Source: Nocardioides sp. YIM 152315 (GTDB taxonomy: Bacteria; Actinomycetota; Actinomycetes; Propionibacteriales; Nocardioidaceae). Taken from it: 64,000 bases of DNA. Position 1 is the stretch's first letter. Every line of letters starts with the position of its first letter. The stretch is from assembly GCF_029210375.1 (NCBI RefSeq), contig NZ_JARGER010000033.1, forward strand, positions 1 through 64,000, given 5' to 3'. A model generated the notes under the pieces. That model was not told the origin of the DNA. It saw nothing but the letters and a program-made list of their open reading frames with translations, and did no database searches. Below are positions 18,160 through 26,497 of the stretch, piece by piece. The translations under genes were made by a program, and so were the position numbers.

Positions 18160-18531
18160 ATGCGCCGTACCCTCGCTGCCGTGGCCGTAGTGCTCGCCAC
18201 GCTCTCGCTCGCAACCGCCTGCGGCGACGAGGAGAAGCCCGACGGGTCCGGCGGCGGCTCCACCGAGGCGAAGGTGATCGAGGTGACCTTCGAGGGCGGC
18301 AAGGTCACGCCGAGCGGCGAGCGCGTCGAGGTGGCGGTCGGCCAGGACGTCGAGCTCGACGTGACTGCCGACGAGGCCGGCGAGATCCACGTGCACTCCA
18401 ACCCCGAGCAGGAGCTCGAGTACGACGCCGGCGAGAGCACCGTGACGATCACCGGCATCGACCAGCCCGGCGTCGTCGAGGTCGAGTCGCACGCGCTGGA
18501 CCAGGTGATCGTCCAGCTCGAGGTGCGGTAG
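18160..18531 (+). CDS. Lipoprotein with a cupredoxin-like domain
   Basis: A 123-residue exported protein. The signal peptide ends TLSLATAC; the lipobox is weak because position -3 is Ala. A short Gly/Ser linker precedes a beta domain of about 90 residues with VGQDVELDVTADEAGEIHVHSN, like cupredoxin-fold EfeO/plastocyanin-type domains; His residues in IHVHS could bind metal, but no full copper site is seen. GAAGGA lies 7 nt upstream of the ATG. The next gene begins directly after its TAG. Confidence 0.72.
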   Translation: MRRTLAAVAVVLATLSLATACGDEEKPDGSGGGSTEAKVIEVTFEGGKVTPSGERVEVAVGQDVELDVTADEAGEIHVHSNPEQELEYDAGESTVTITGIDQPGVVEVESHALDQVIVQLEVR

Positions 18532-19857
18532 TTGTCCGACGGATTCAACCTCGCCCACGGGATCGGCGGGGCGAAGGATCTGCCGATCTCGCCCGAGCTC
18601 GCGATCGCGGGGGCGACGGCGGCGCTCGTCGTGTCGTTCACCGTGCTCGCGGTCGCGTGGCGCACGCCGCGCTACGACGCGGCGACCAGCGGCCGGCCCG
18701 CGCCGGCGTGGTGGGCGAGCATCGTCGACTCCCTCTGGTGGCGGGTGCTGTGGCGTTCGCTCGGGATGGCCCTGTTCCTGTACGTCGGCGCCGCGGCCAT
18801 CCTCGGCAAGGACCTCGTCATCAACCCCGTGTTCGGGGTCTTCTACGTGTGGTGGTGGGTCGGACTCGTCCCGCTGTCCCTGCTGTTCGGGCCGGTGTGG
18901 AAGGCGATCAGCCCGGTCCGCACGATCAACCTCGCGTTCTCGAGGCTCTCCGGCAGTGATCCGGAGACCGGTGTCTTCACCTACCCCCAGCGGCTCGGGC
19001 ACTGGCCGGCCGCGATCGGCCTCTTCGCCTTCGTGTGGCTCGAGCTGGTCTATCCCTACTCCACCGAGCTCGGCCCCGTGCGGCTGTGGTGCGCGGCGTA
19101 CGTCGCGGTGATGCTGGTCGGTGGTGCGCTCTTCGGCAACGTCTTCTACGAGCGCGCCGACCCGTTCGAGGTCTACTCGACGCTGGTGTCGCGGATGTCG
19201 GCGTGGGCGAGGCGCGACGGGGTGCTGCTGGTGCGCAGCCCGCTGGCCAACCTCGACTCGACGCCGGTCCGACCCGGCCTGATCGGGGTCGTCGCGGTGC
19301 TCTTCGGCAGCACGGCGTTCGACTCGTTCAAGGACTCCGCGCGGTGGGTCCAGTTCGTGCAGGGCAGCGCGACCTCGTCGTACACCCTCAACAACCTCGC
19401 TCTGCTGGTCTTCTGTGTCGGCGTCGGGCTCGTCTTCGCGGCCGGCACCATGCTGACCGGGCTCGGCGACGACCTGCGGCGCCGGGAGCTGCCCGACCTG
19501 TTCGCGCACTCGGTCGTGCCGATCGTGGCCGGGTACGTCGTCGCGCACTACCTCAGCTACCTGGTCGAGGTCGGGCAGCTGACGCTGATCCAGCTCAGCG
19601 ACCCCTTCAGCGACGGCAGCAACTTCCTCGGCACCGGCAACCTCGACGTCAACTACTGGCTCAGCTATCACCCCACGCTGCTCGCCAACATCAAGGTGCT
19701 GGCGGTGGTCGCCGGCCACGTCCTCGGCGTGATCGCGGCCCACGACCGGGCGATCAGGATCCTGCCCAGGCGCCACCAGCTCACCGGTCAGCTGCCGCTG
19801 CTCGTCGCGATGATCGCCTTCACGGTCGGCGGGCTCTACCTGCTCTTCGCCGCGTAG
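18532..19857 (+). CDS. Multi-pass membrane protein of unknown function
   Basis: A 441-residue protein with about 10 hydrophobic segments, starting at TTG immediately after the lipoprotein stop, with GAGGTG as a plausible ribosome site. The N-terminus (DGFNLAHGIGGAKDLPIS) faces outward. The short conserved-looking stretch FGPVWKAISPVRTINLAFSR lies between segments. Some proteins of this type are labelled fenitrothion hydrolase in databases, but no catalytic motif supports that here. The lipoprotein is the likely partner, possibly in metal handling or electron transfer. Confidence 0.7.
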   Translation: MSDGFNLAHGIGGAKDLPISPELAIAGATAALVVSFTVLAVAWRTPRYDAATSGRPAPAWWASIVDSLWWRVLWRSLGMALFLYVGAAAILGKDLVINPVFGVFYVWWWVGLVPLSLLFGPVWKAISPVRTINLAFSRLSGSDPETGVFTYPQRLGHWPAAIGLFAFVWLELVYPYSTELGPVRLWCAAYVAVMLVGGALFGNVFYERADPFEVYSTLVSRMSAWARRDGVLLVRSPLANLDSTPVRPGLIGVVAVLFGSTAFDSFKDSARWVQFVQGSATSSYTLNNLALLVFCVGVGLVFAAGTMLTGLGDDLRRRELPDLFAHSVVPIVAGYVVAHYLSYLVEVGQLTLIQLSDPFSDGSNFLGTGNLDVNYWLSYHPTLLANIKVLAVVAGHVLGVIAAHDRAIRILPRRHQLTGQLPLLVAMIAFTVGGLYLLFAA

Positions 19858-19893
19858 TCGGAGACCCGGAGCCGCGCCGGAGTCGGCACGGGC

Positions 19894-20703
19894 TCAGGAC
19901 GGCGTCGGGCCCGCCGAGATACCGGCCAGCCACGGCTCGCTCGCGGCGACCACCAGGTGCTCGTCGATCACGTCGGCGAGGATCACGGCCGCGGCGCGCA
20001 GGCGGGTCGCGCGGAAGACGGGGCTGCGGCGCACCGTGGGGCTGGAGACGGTGGTGACCCGGGTGACCATCCGCAGCGAGACCTGCCGGCCGGTGACGGA
20101 GGCCGTCGTCAGGAAGCTGTCGGCGATGCCGTCCCAGTAGTACTCCGAGCGGGCGACCCATGCCTCGGTCACGGCCCGGACCCGGCGGGCGCTGCCGGTG
20201 AAGTCGGCGATGCCTTGCAGGACGTCGAGCACCTCGTCGTACCCGGGACCGAAGCCGAGCTGCTCCTCCGTCCCGACCAGCTCGCGCAGGGGGCGCATGG
20301 TCTGCGCGGTGACCGGCGGCTGGATCCAGCGCTCGAGGTGGAGCACGGTGGCCACGTCGCACAAGGCGTCGACGCCGTTGCGGTGGACCTTGTCGAGACC
20401 CGGCAGCAGGTCGAGGTAGAAGCGGACCAGGTTGGCGCGCAGCCGCACCTGGCTGACGAGCAGGTCGGGCGGAGCGCCGGCGGGAAGCACGGTCGGGCTG
20501 ACCGAGCCGCGCAACGAGCCCAGCAGCGCGAGCTCGACGCGGGACATCCGCGGGACCAGGGCGGGCACGACCGAGCCGAGCAGCGGCGAGACGGACGCGG
20601 TCCGCCTGCCGGTCGGTCGGAGCAGGCGCGCCTCCATCTCGGCGGCCGCCGGCTCCAGGTCATCGAGTTCCCACAGGGGGGATGTTCGGCACCGGCGGAG
20701 CAT
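19894..20703 (-). CDS. Hypothetical protein, helical
   Basis: A 269-residue, mostly alpha-helical cytoplasmic protein without a recognisable motif. Segments such as RLRANLVRFYLDLLPGLDKVHRNG and GIADSFLTTASVTGRQVSLRM predict helices, followed by a mixed C-terminal region. It lies 42 nt after the CpaE-like gene on the same strand and converges on the membrane protein gene. The start (20703) is uncertain; an internal Met at residue 23 is possible. Function unknown. Confidence 0.55.
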   Translation of the reverse strand: MLRRCRTSPLWELDDLEPAAAEMEARLLRPTGRRTASVSPLLGSVVPALVPRMSRVELALLGSLRGSVSPTVLPAGAPPDLLVSQVRLRANLVRFYLDLLPGLDKVHRNGVDALCDVATVLHLERWIQPPVTAQTMRPLRELVGTEEQLGFGPGYDEVLDVLQGIADFTGSARRVRAVTEAWVARSEYYWDGIADSFLTTASVTGRQVSLRMVTRVTTVSSPTVRRSPVFRATRLRAAAVILADVIDEHLVVAASEPWLAGISAGPTPS

Positions 20704-20745
20704 GCCTGAGCGTTCCGGGCCCCCCGGTTTGGCCGACGGCCCCGA

Positions 20746-21960
20746 TCAGCCGACGGGAGGCAGCAGCCCGTCGACGATGCGGGCGACGGCACGACCGAGG
20801 TCGGAGTCGCCGGACTCGACCAGCGTGCGCCCCGCGACGAGGGCGCGGTCGACGGCCGGCTGGTCGTCGGGCAGGAAGTGGATCGCGCTCGGCCGGGCGA
20901 AGCCCGAGACCATCGCGACGATCTCGCGCTCGGTCCAGCCGAGCGTCGGCCGCATCCGGTTCACGACGACCTGGACCGGTGCACCCACGCGTCGCTCCCG
21001 GACCTCGACCAGTCCGCGGGCCAGCCGCGACAACCCGACGGGATCGGCCCCGCCGACCACCAGCACCTCGTCGGCGGCGTCGAGCGCCGCGAGGGTGAGA
21101 TGGTTGCGGCCGGGGCGACCGCCGAGGTCGGGGGCGGCGTCCTCCTCGAGGCTGAAGCCGGTGTCGACGACGACCTCGGCGCGCGCCCGAGCGAGCGCCA
21201 GGAGCGCGTCGAGCGTGCCCGTGCGCACCTCGACCCACCGGTCGGCGCGCGGCAGCCCGGTGACCACGCTGAGGTGCTGGTCGAGGCCGCGCTGGACGGA
21301 GCCGAGGCGATCCTCCAGGTGACCGGATGCCTCCAGCCGGGCCGCGGCCAGCAGCCCGGACACCTCGTCGAGGATCCCCAGCTGCTGGGCGACGGCGCCG
21401 CCGTAGGGGTCGGCGTCGACGAGCACGGCGGGTCGGCGTCGGCGAGCGATCTCCGCGGCCAGCGCCGACGCCACCGTCGTCCGGCCGGAGCCGGAGGGTC
21501 CCCAGACCGCGACGACCCGGCCGGGCACGGTCGCGGCCCGCCCTCCGGGCGGGCGCTCGGGGGCGGGGGCCTCCGGGCGACGCACCTGGGTCGGCGGCTG
21601 GTCGTCGGCGCACAGCAGGTCGGCGAGCGTGTCGAGGCGGTCGTCGGTGACGACGGACCGGATGCCGATGCGCCCGGCTCGGATCCGCCCACCGTCGAGC
21701 GTGGCGCCACCGCTCGCGATCGCGACCGGACGGACACCGTTGGCACGCAGGTGGTCGACCGCGATCCGGTCGAGCCCCGGGGCGTCGATGCCGATGACGG
21801 CGACGTCGGCCTGGCCCGCGGTGGCGGCCGCGAGCAGGTCGTCGAGGTCGACGCAGCGCTTGAGCACGACCACCCGGGGGTGGTCGCCGAGCAGCCGCAG
21901 GGCCTCGGGCTCCCACGCCGCGCCCGAGGCCACGATCAGCGCGACGACCCGGTCGACCAT
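20746..21960 (-). CDS. CpaE/MinD-like ATPase
   Basis: A 404-residue protein. Residues 1-120 resemble a receiver/pseudo-receiver domain. From about 148 a SIMIBI-class ATPase follows, with VVAVWGPSGSGRTTVASALA, a deviant Walker A DVDPYGG-type region read here as VLVDADPYGG, and VVVDTGF. The expected P-loop Lys is Arg160. It resembles CpaE/TadZ localisation ATPases of tight-adherence pilus systems. The SAF-domain gene lies 2 nt upstream, but no other tad genes are in the window. Confidence 0.75.
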   Translation of the reverse strand: MVDRVVALIVASGAAWEPEALRLLGDHPRVVVLKRCVDLDDLLAAATAGQADVAVIGIDAPGLDRIAVDHLRANGVRPVAIASGGATLDGGRIRAGRIGIRSVVTDDRLDTLADLLCADDQPPTQVRRPEAPAPERPPGGRAATVPGRVVAVWGPSGSGRTTVASALAAEIARRRRPAVLVDADPYGGAVAQQLGILDEVSGLLAAARLEASGHLEDRLGSVQRGLDQHLSVVTGLPRADRWVEVRTGTLDALLALARARAEVVVDTGFSLEEDAAPDLGGRPGRNHLTLAALDAADEVLVVGGADPVGLSRLARGLVEVRERRVGAPVQVVVNRMRPTLGWTEREIVAMVSGFARPSAIHFLPDDQPAVDRALVAGRTLVESGDSDLGRAVARIVDGLLPPVG

Positions 21961-21962
21961 GG

Positions 21963-22682
21963 TCAGCCTCGACGGACGACGGTCAGCGCCGGCGTCTCCA
22001 GCTCCGCCACGGCCGCGAAGTACGCCGCGGCCGCCTCCTGGGGCACGGCGAGCACGAGCTGACGTCGTCCGGCGGCACCGCCGAACCCGGCGTCGACCGC
22101 GGGTGCGTCGACGACCGTCGCCTCACGGAGCACGGGCTTCCCGGGCTCGAGCGCCCGATCATCGGCGGCCTCGCGGCCGGGCGACCCGACCAGGTAGACG
22201 TCGACGACCGAACCGGCCGCGACGGTCGGCGGCGCCTGCTCGGCCTCCACGGCGACCGGGAGCTCGACCGTGTCGGTCAGCGCGTCGTCGGCGCCGACGG
22301 CTCCACGCGGCAGGAGCTCACCCTCGCCCACGCCACGGACCAGCCGCAGGCCGCCGGGAAGCGCCGCGTCCACGCGGTAGTAGGTCTCGAGGTCGTCGGA
22401 GTCCGCGAACCGGACCCTCCGGGCGACCAGGTCCGCCTCGGTCAGCTCCGCGCCCGGTCCGGCGTCCGCCCGGACCGCCCAGACCTGGACGGTGTCGTCG
22501 GCGGCCGCGAGGAGCCGGGCACCGGCGACCACGGAGACGGCCACGATCAGCAGGCCGATCCATAGCCGCGGGTCACGCCATCCGGGCGCCGACGTACGAG
22601 TCGCGCGCGGCACCGAGACGACGTCGCGGCCGCCGGCGCGGCGGGCGCCGTCCCGCTCGTCGTGCCGGACCCCGAGACTCAC
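21963..22682 (-). CDS. SAF domain protein (CpaB/RcpC-like)
   Basis: A 239-residue protein with a short cytoplasmic N-terminus, one transmembrane helix (about 38-57, LWIGLLIVAVSVVAGARLLA) and an extracytoplasmic SAF domain (about 65-130: VWAVRADAGPGAELTEADLVARRVRF). The rest resembles CpaB/RcpC pilus-assembly proteins. GTG start. It is the first gene of a unit with the CpaE-like ATPase, suggesting a remnant or streamlined surface-structure system. Confidence 0.78.
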   Translation of the reverse strand: MSLGVRHDERDGARRAGGRDVVSVPRATRTSAPGWRDPRLWIGLLIVAVSVVAGARLLAAADDTVQVWAVRADAGPGAELTEADLVARRVRFADSDDLETYYRVDAALPGGLRLVRGVGEGELLPRGAVGADDALTDTVELPVAVEAEQAPPTVAAGSVVDVYLVGSPGREAADDRALEPGKPVLREATVVDAPAVDAGFGGAAGRRQLVLAVPQEAAAAYFAAVAELETPALTVVRRG

Positions 22683-22782
22683 GACGACATGATCACCCCG
22701 GCCGCGGGAGACGAAACCCGGTCATCCACAGGCCGCGTCCGGCCGGTCCCGGGCTGCTTCGCGGGGATGCGACGATGACCCC

Positions 22783-23034
22783 ATGGCCGCGAGTCCCCGC
22801 TTCCTCACCCTCGCCGACGTCGCCGAGGTGCTCAACACCTCGAGCGCCCAGGTCTACGCCCTGGTGCGGCGCGGCGACCTGGTGGCGATCAAGATCGGCG
22901 GCCGCGGGCAGTGGCGGGTCGAGGCCGACCAGCTGGAGGAGTTCATCCAGCGGATGTACGCCGAGACCCGGACCTTCGTCGACCAGCACCCGTTCGTCGA
23001 GCCCGCGGAGGAGGCCGACGCCCCGATCGACTGA
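22783..23034 (+). CDS. Excisionase-like helix-turn-helix DNA-binding protein
   Basis: An 83-residue protein whose first 60 residues form a MerR/excisionase-type winged HTH (LTLADVAEVLNTSSAQVYAL, then RRGDLVAIKIGGRGQWRVEADQL without gaps). A short acidic tail follows. It is divergent from the SAF gene and may regulate it. No phage or integrase gene accompanies it, so a chromosomal regulator is more likely than a true excisionase. Confidence 0.8.
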   Translation: MAASPRFLTLADVAEVLNTSSAQVYALVRRGDLVAIKIGGRGQWRVEADQLEEFIQRMYAETRTFVDQHPFVEPAEEADAPID

Positions 23035-23043
23035 CTTACGGTG

Positions 23044-23066
23044 TCTATCGATTGACAATCGATAGA
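23044..23066. promoter_or_regulatory. 23-bp perfect palindrome overlapping a -35 box
   Basis: Eleven-base arms TCTATCGATTG and CAATCGATAGA flank a single A. The site is AT-rich in a GC-rich background. TTGACA at 23052-23057 lies inside it, and GACACT at 23075-23080 sits 17 nt on, 6 nt before ATG 23087. Occupancy would block the promoter. The natural candidate ligand is the XRE protein encoded by the second gene of the operon. Confidence 0.75.
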
Positions 23067-23086
23067 TCCGGCCGGACACTCGTGCC

Positions 23087-23566
23087 ATGTCCTTCGAGCG
23101 TCGGGCCGTGCTGCCCCTGCGGATCTGTCTGGTCGTGCTGTTCGGGGTGCTCGTCGTCTTCGAGACCCTCTCGCTCCCGGGCCAGTGGGCCCACATGGCG
23201 AAGGAGTCCCCCGACGACGCCCACCTGCGCTGGCCGCTCACGGTCGTCACGATCTTCTGGGTCGTGTGCGTCCAGGTCGTCGTGGTGTGCACCTGGAAGC
23301 TCCTCGGGATGGTCCAGGCCGACCGGATCTTCACGCCGTCCTCGATGCGCTGGGTCGACGGGATCGTCGCGGCGATCGCCGCGGCCTGGACCACGTTCCT
23401 CGCCGTCTTCTTGTGGGTCGGCTTCAACGCCGACGACCCGGGCGCACCACTGCTGATGTTCCTGCTGCTGGTCTGCGGCGCCGTGCTCGGGCTGCTGATG
23501 GTCGTGCTGCGGGCCCTGCTGCGGCAGGCGACGACGCTGCGCACCGACATGGAGGCGGTCATCTGA
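23087..23566 (+). CDS. DUF2975 membrane protein
   Basis: A 159-residue protein with four transmembrane segments (about 8-28, 50-72, 90-112, 122-142) and the pattern of DUF2975 proteins, which are normally paired with a small XRE regulator. No ribosome site precedes ATG 23087, and the promoter geometry suggests a leaderless message. The TGA overlaps the next gene's start (TGATG). Role unknown, probably membrane sensing or a partner of the regulator. Confidence 0.82.
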   Translation: MSFERRAVLPLRICLVVLFGVLVVFETLSLPGQWAHMAKESPDDAHLRWPLTVVTIFWVVCVQVVVVCTWKLLGMVQADRIFTPSSMRWVDGIVAAIAAAWTTFLAVFLWVGFNADDPGAPLLMFLLLVCGAVLGLLMVVLRALLRQATTLRTDMEAVI

Positions 23567-23820
23567 TGGCGATCGTGGTGCGCATCGACGTGGAGCTGGC
23601 CCGCCGGAAGCTGAGCGTGGGCGAGTTCGCGGAGCGGGTGGGGCTCACGCCCGCCAACGTCGCGGTGCTGAAGAACGGCCGCGCGAAGGCGGTCCGGTTC
23701 AGCACGCTCGAGGCGATGTGCCGGGTGCTGGAGTGCCAGCCCGGCGACCTGCTCGAGTGGGTGCCCGACGACGCGGACGAGGTGTCCGAGGGGTTCAGCC
23801 AACCTCACCGTCGAGGGTGA
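23566..23820 (+). CDS. XRE-family HTH regulator (partner of DUF2975 protein)
   Basis: An 84-residue Cro/C1-type protein: VRIDVELARRKLSVGEFAER, then GLTPANVAVLKNGRAKAVRF as the HTH, then the LEAMCRVLECQPGDLLEW segment typical of the short DUF2975-linked regulators. It is translationally coupled to the membrane gene and likely represses its own operon through the 23044-23066 palindrome. The last 26 bp overlap the convergent htrA-like gene. Confidence 0.88.
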   Translation: MAIVVRIDVELARRKLSVGEFAERVGLTPANVAVLKNGRAKAVRFSTLEAMCRVLECQPGDLLEWVPDDADEVSEGFSQPHRRG

Positions 23821-25057
23821 GCTCGATCGTCTGCTCCTCGCCGTCGCGGAGCACGGTGAACTCGACCCGCTCCCCCGGCTGGTGCGTGCGGATCGCCACG
23901 ATCAGCGCGATCCCGTCGGTCACGCGGGAGCCGTCGACCGCGGTGATGACGTCACCCTTCCGCAGGCCGCCGGCCTCGGCCGGGGTGTCGGCCATGACCG
24001 AGTCGATCTCGGCCCCGGAGCCATCGGTCTCGCCGGTCCGCACCTGGGCCCCGATCACCGGGTAGCGCGCCTCGCCGGTGCGCAGGATCTGGTCGGCGGT
24101 GACCTTCACCTGCTCGATCGGGATCGCGAAGCCCACGCCGATGTTGCCGGCCTCACCGCCGATGACGCCGCCCGTGGTGGCGATCGCGGAGTTCACCCCC
24201 ACGACCTGGCCGCGCAGGTTGACCAGTGGCCCTCCGGAGTTGCCGGGGTTGATCGCTGCGTCGGTCTGCACGGCGTTGATGTACGACGAGTCGTCGCCGG
24301 AGTCGCCGGTCGTCACCGGCCGGTGCAGCGCGCTGACGATGCCGGCCGTCACCGTGGAGCTGAGTCCGAGCGGCGAGCCGATCGCCACGACGCCCTCGCC
24401 GACCACGAGGCCGTGCGAGGCACCGAGCGCGGCGGGGGTGAGGCCGCGCACCTCCGGCACGTAGAGCACGGCCAGGTCGTAGACCGGGCTGCGGCCGACG
24501 ATCGTCGCGTCGTACCTGTCGCCGTCACGGTCGACGACCTCGATCGGGCCGTCGTCGCCGGCGGCGTCCGCGACGACGTGGTTGTTGGTGACGACGTGCC
24601 CCTGGCGGTCGAGCACGAAGCCGGAGCCGGTGGCGCCGCCCTCCTTGCCCTCGTACTCGGCGACGACCTGCACGGTGCTCGGCAGCAGCTTCTGAGCGAC
24701 GGCCGCGATGGAGCCGTTGTCGAGGGGCAGTGGCGGCTCGGAGACCGTGTCGACGGCGGCGAGCCCACCGGCGACGGTGCCCTCGTCGTCCTGGAGGCGC
24801 TCGTAGGCGGCACCACCCACGAGCCCGCCCACCACGCCGACCACGAGTGCGAGCAGGCACACGACGGGCCACAGCCATCCCGGCACCCGGCCGCGAGGTG
24901 TCGCGTGTCGGGCCTGCGGTGCGGGTGCGGGCAGGTGCCAGGCCGGGGCGTACGGCGGAGCCTGGGCGGTCGGCGGCACCCAGGTCGGTGCGGGTCCGGG
25001 GGGATACGGCAGCGGCCGCGTCGGCTCCGTGCCGCCCGGGAGGTCGTCGTGGTTCAC
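23795..25057 (-). CDS. htrA: Trypsin-like serine protease HtrA/DegP type
   Basis: A 420-residue protein: Pro-rich cytoplasmic N-terminus (1-58), one transmembrane anchor (62-83), protease domain with His160 (TNNHV), Asp194 (YDLAVL) and Ser274 (NPGNSGGPL), and a C-terminal PDZ domain (about 325-412). The active site faces outside, where it degrades misfolded envelope proteins. GTG 25057 is preferred (GGGGA upstream). It follows the sigE and anti-sigma genes, the order seen for sigE-rseA-htrA in mycobacteria. Confidence 0.92.
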   Translation of the reverse strand: MNHDDLPGGTEPTRPLPYPPGPAPTWVPPTAQAPPYAPAWHLPAPAPQARHATPRGRVPGWLWPVVCLLALVVGVVGGLVGGAAYERLQDDEGTVAGGLAAVDTVSEPPLPLDNGSIAAVAQKLLPSTVQVVAEYEGKEGGATGSGFVLDRQGHVVTNNHVVADAAGDDGPIEVVDRDGDRYDATIVGRSPVYDLAVLYVPEVRGLTPAALGASHGLVVGEGVVAIGSPLGLSSTVTAGIVSALHRPVTTGDSGDDSSYINAVQTDAAINPGNSGGPLVNLRGQVVGVNSAIATTGGVIGGEAGNIGVGFAIPIEQVKVTADQILRTGEARYPVIGAQVRTGETDGSGAEIDSVMADTPAEAGGLRKGDVITAVDGSRVTDGIALIVAIRTHQPGERVEFTVLRDGEEQTIELTLDGEVG

Positions 25058-25198
25058 GCGGGGTCCCCGACAAGTCGTGCGCGGAGCGAGCGCTGCGAGT
25101 GGAGCGTGCAACTCGGTGGGGTGAAGTTCACGGCTCCATCATGACCCGTCGGCGAAGCCCGCACGCCTCTCGGGCCCCGCTCGTCGCGGTCGAGGATC

Positions 25199-25678
25199 TC
25201 AGCGCTGCTGGCGGTGCAGCGGAGCGCTGGTGCGCGTCGGGTCGGGCGTGACGGTGGCCGGGGTCTGCGGCGACCGCGTCTGCGTGATGGTCGCGGGCGC
25301 CCGGCGGTCGATGGTCGGTGCGTCGGCGGGCGCGACGCCGAGCGCCAGCACGCCCATGAACGCGGCGCCGACCGCACCGCCGCCGAGGGCGACCAAACCG
25401 AGCTGGCGCCGCCGGCTGTGGTCGTCGGCGAGGAACGCGTCGCCCGGGACCATGGACAACGATCCGAGCAGCGAGCCCTTGAGACCCGCGGGCGCCTCCC
25501 CACCGCCGTACGCCAGGCCGGCGAGACGGGTCTTCACCCAGCCCTCGCGCTCGACCTGGTCGCGACAGGTGTGGCACTGGTGCACGTGCGCCCACGCCCG
25601 CTCGGTCTCCTCCGGGGAGAGCTGTCCGTCGAGCAGGGCGCTGATCCGCGGGCCGAGGTGGCCGACCGGCCCCATCAT
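25199..25678 (-). CDS. rseA: Zinc-binding anti-sigma factor (RseA-like)
   Basis: A 159-residue protein with the zf-HC2/ZAS motif His31-x3-Cys35-x2-Cys38, one hydrophobic segment (about 92-112) and a Pro/Thr-rich tail. Sitting between sigE and htrA, it is expected to bind and inhibit SigE. Family knowledge: in mycobacteria RseA inhibits SigE and is degraded under stress. Start is one of two adjacent ATGs (25678 or 25675). Confidence 0.85.
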   Translation of the reverse strand: MMGPVGHLGPRISALLDGQLSPEETERAWAHVHQCHTCRDQVEREGWVKTRLAGLAYGGGEAPAGLKGSLLGSLSMVPGDAFLADDHSRRRQLGLVALGGGAVGAAFMGVLALGVAPADAPTIDRRAPATITQTRSPQTPATVTPDPTRTSAPLHRQQR

Positions 25679-25706
25679 GCGGGGGCCGCGCTTCGTGAGG
25701 TGGCGC

Positions 25707-26375
25707 TCATACGGTCGGTCCCCAGCCGGAGAGCAGCGGGTCGGACGTGGGACCGGAGTACCGGGCCCGTCCGGCGCTCGGCGCGCGGTGGGCCAGGGCG
25801 GAGCGCAGCATGCTGCGACCGCGGTGGATGCGGGAGCGGACGGTGCCGAGCTTGGCGCCCAGGATCTCCGCGATCTCCTCGTAGCTGAGGCCCTCCACGT
25901 CACACAGCACCACGGCCGCGCGGAAGTCGGGCGGGAGCGTGGCGAGGGCGCGCTCGATGTCGTCGTCGAACGTCCGGTCGGCGTACGCCGCGTCCGGCGC
26001 CGGCGCCGTGGACGTGAGCCGCTCGGCCCGCTCGTCGGACAGGGCGTCGAAGCGGATCCGCTGCTTGCGGCGCGCCTGGTCGAGGAACAGGTTGGTGGTG
26101 ATGCGGTGGAGCCAGCCCTCGAAGGTGCCCGGCGTGTAGGTCGACAGCGACCGGAAGACCCGGACGAAGACCTCCTGGGTCAGGTCCTCGGCGTCGTGCC
26201 GGTTGCCGGTCAGCCGGTAGGCCAGGCGGTAGACGCGATCGGAGTGCCGCTCGACGATCTCGTCCCACGAGGGCACGTGCTGGTCCGGAGTCGTCTCCAC
26301 CGGTGCCTCCTCGCTGTGCACGCTGTCGCGCTGTCGCGCGGTTCCGCCGAACAGGGTCTTGTCCTTCCTGACCAT
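25707..26375 (-). CDS. sigE: ECF RNA polymerase sigma factor SigE
   Basis: A 222-residue ECF sigma factor. Region 2 (about 38-105) contains [23 protein letters not shown] split by [12 protein letters not shown]; region 4 (about 155-205) has [27 protein letters not shown] and [10 protein letters not shown]. The N-terminal extension and neighbourhood (anti-sigma, HtrA, divergent O-methyltransferase) identify it with mycobacterial SigE, the envelope-stress sigma factor. The usual downstream tatB is absent; a DUF2975/XRE pair lies beyond htrA instead. Confidence 0.93.
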   Translation of the reverse strand: MVRKDKTLFGGTARQRDSVHSEEAPVETTPDQHVPSWDEIVERHSDRVYRLAYRLTGNRHDAEDLTQEVFVRVFRSLSTYTPGTFEGWLHRITTNLFLDQARRKQRIRFDALSDERAERLTSTAPAPDAAYADRTFDDDIERALATLPPDFRAAVVLCDVEGLSYEEIAEILGAKLGTVRSRIHRGRSMLRSALAHRAPSAGRARYSGPTSDPLLSGWGPTV

Positions 26376-26497
26376 AGGGACGGGTGCTGAGAGAAACCTG
26401 TGAGGCCAGTGTCCCCACCGGGCCGTCGCAGGGGAGAACGAGCGAGCCGCGGCCGGTGTTCCCGCCGGCGGCAGTGCCCTCGCGATACGTTGAGCCC

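Noticed and set aside
19892..20703. Third component of a pilus system following the CpaE-like gene
   Set aside because: The product has no transmembrane helix or TadA/B/C motif; position alone is not enough.
22783..23034. Phage excisionase marking an integrated element
   Set aside because: No integrase, att repeats or phage genes are nearby; small MerR/excisionase-like proteins are common host regulators.
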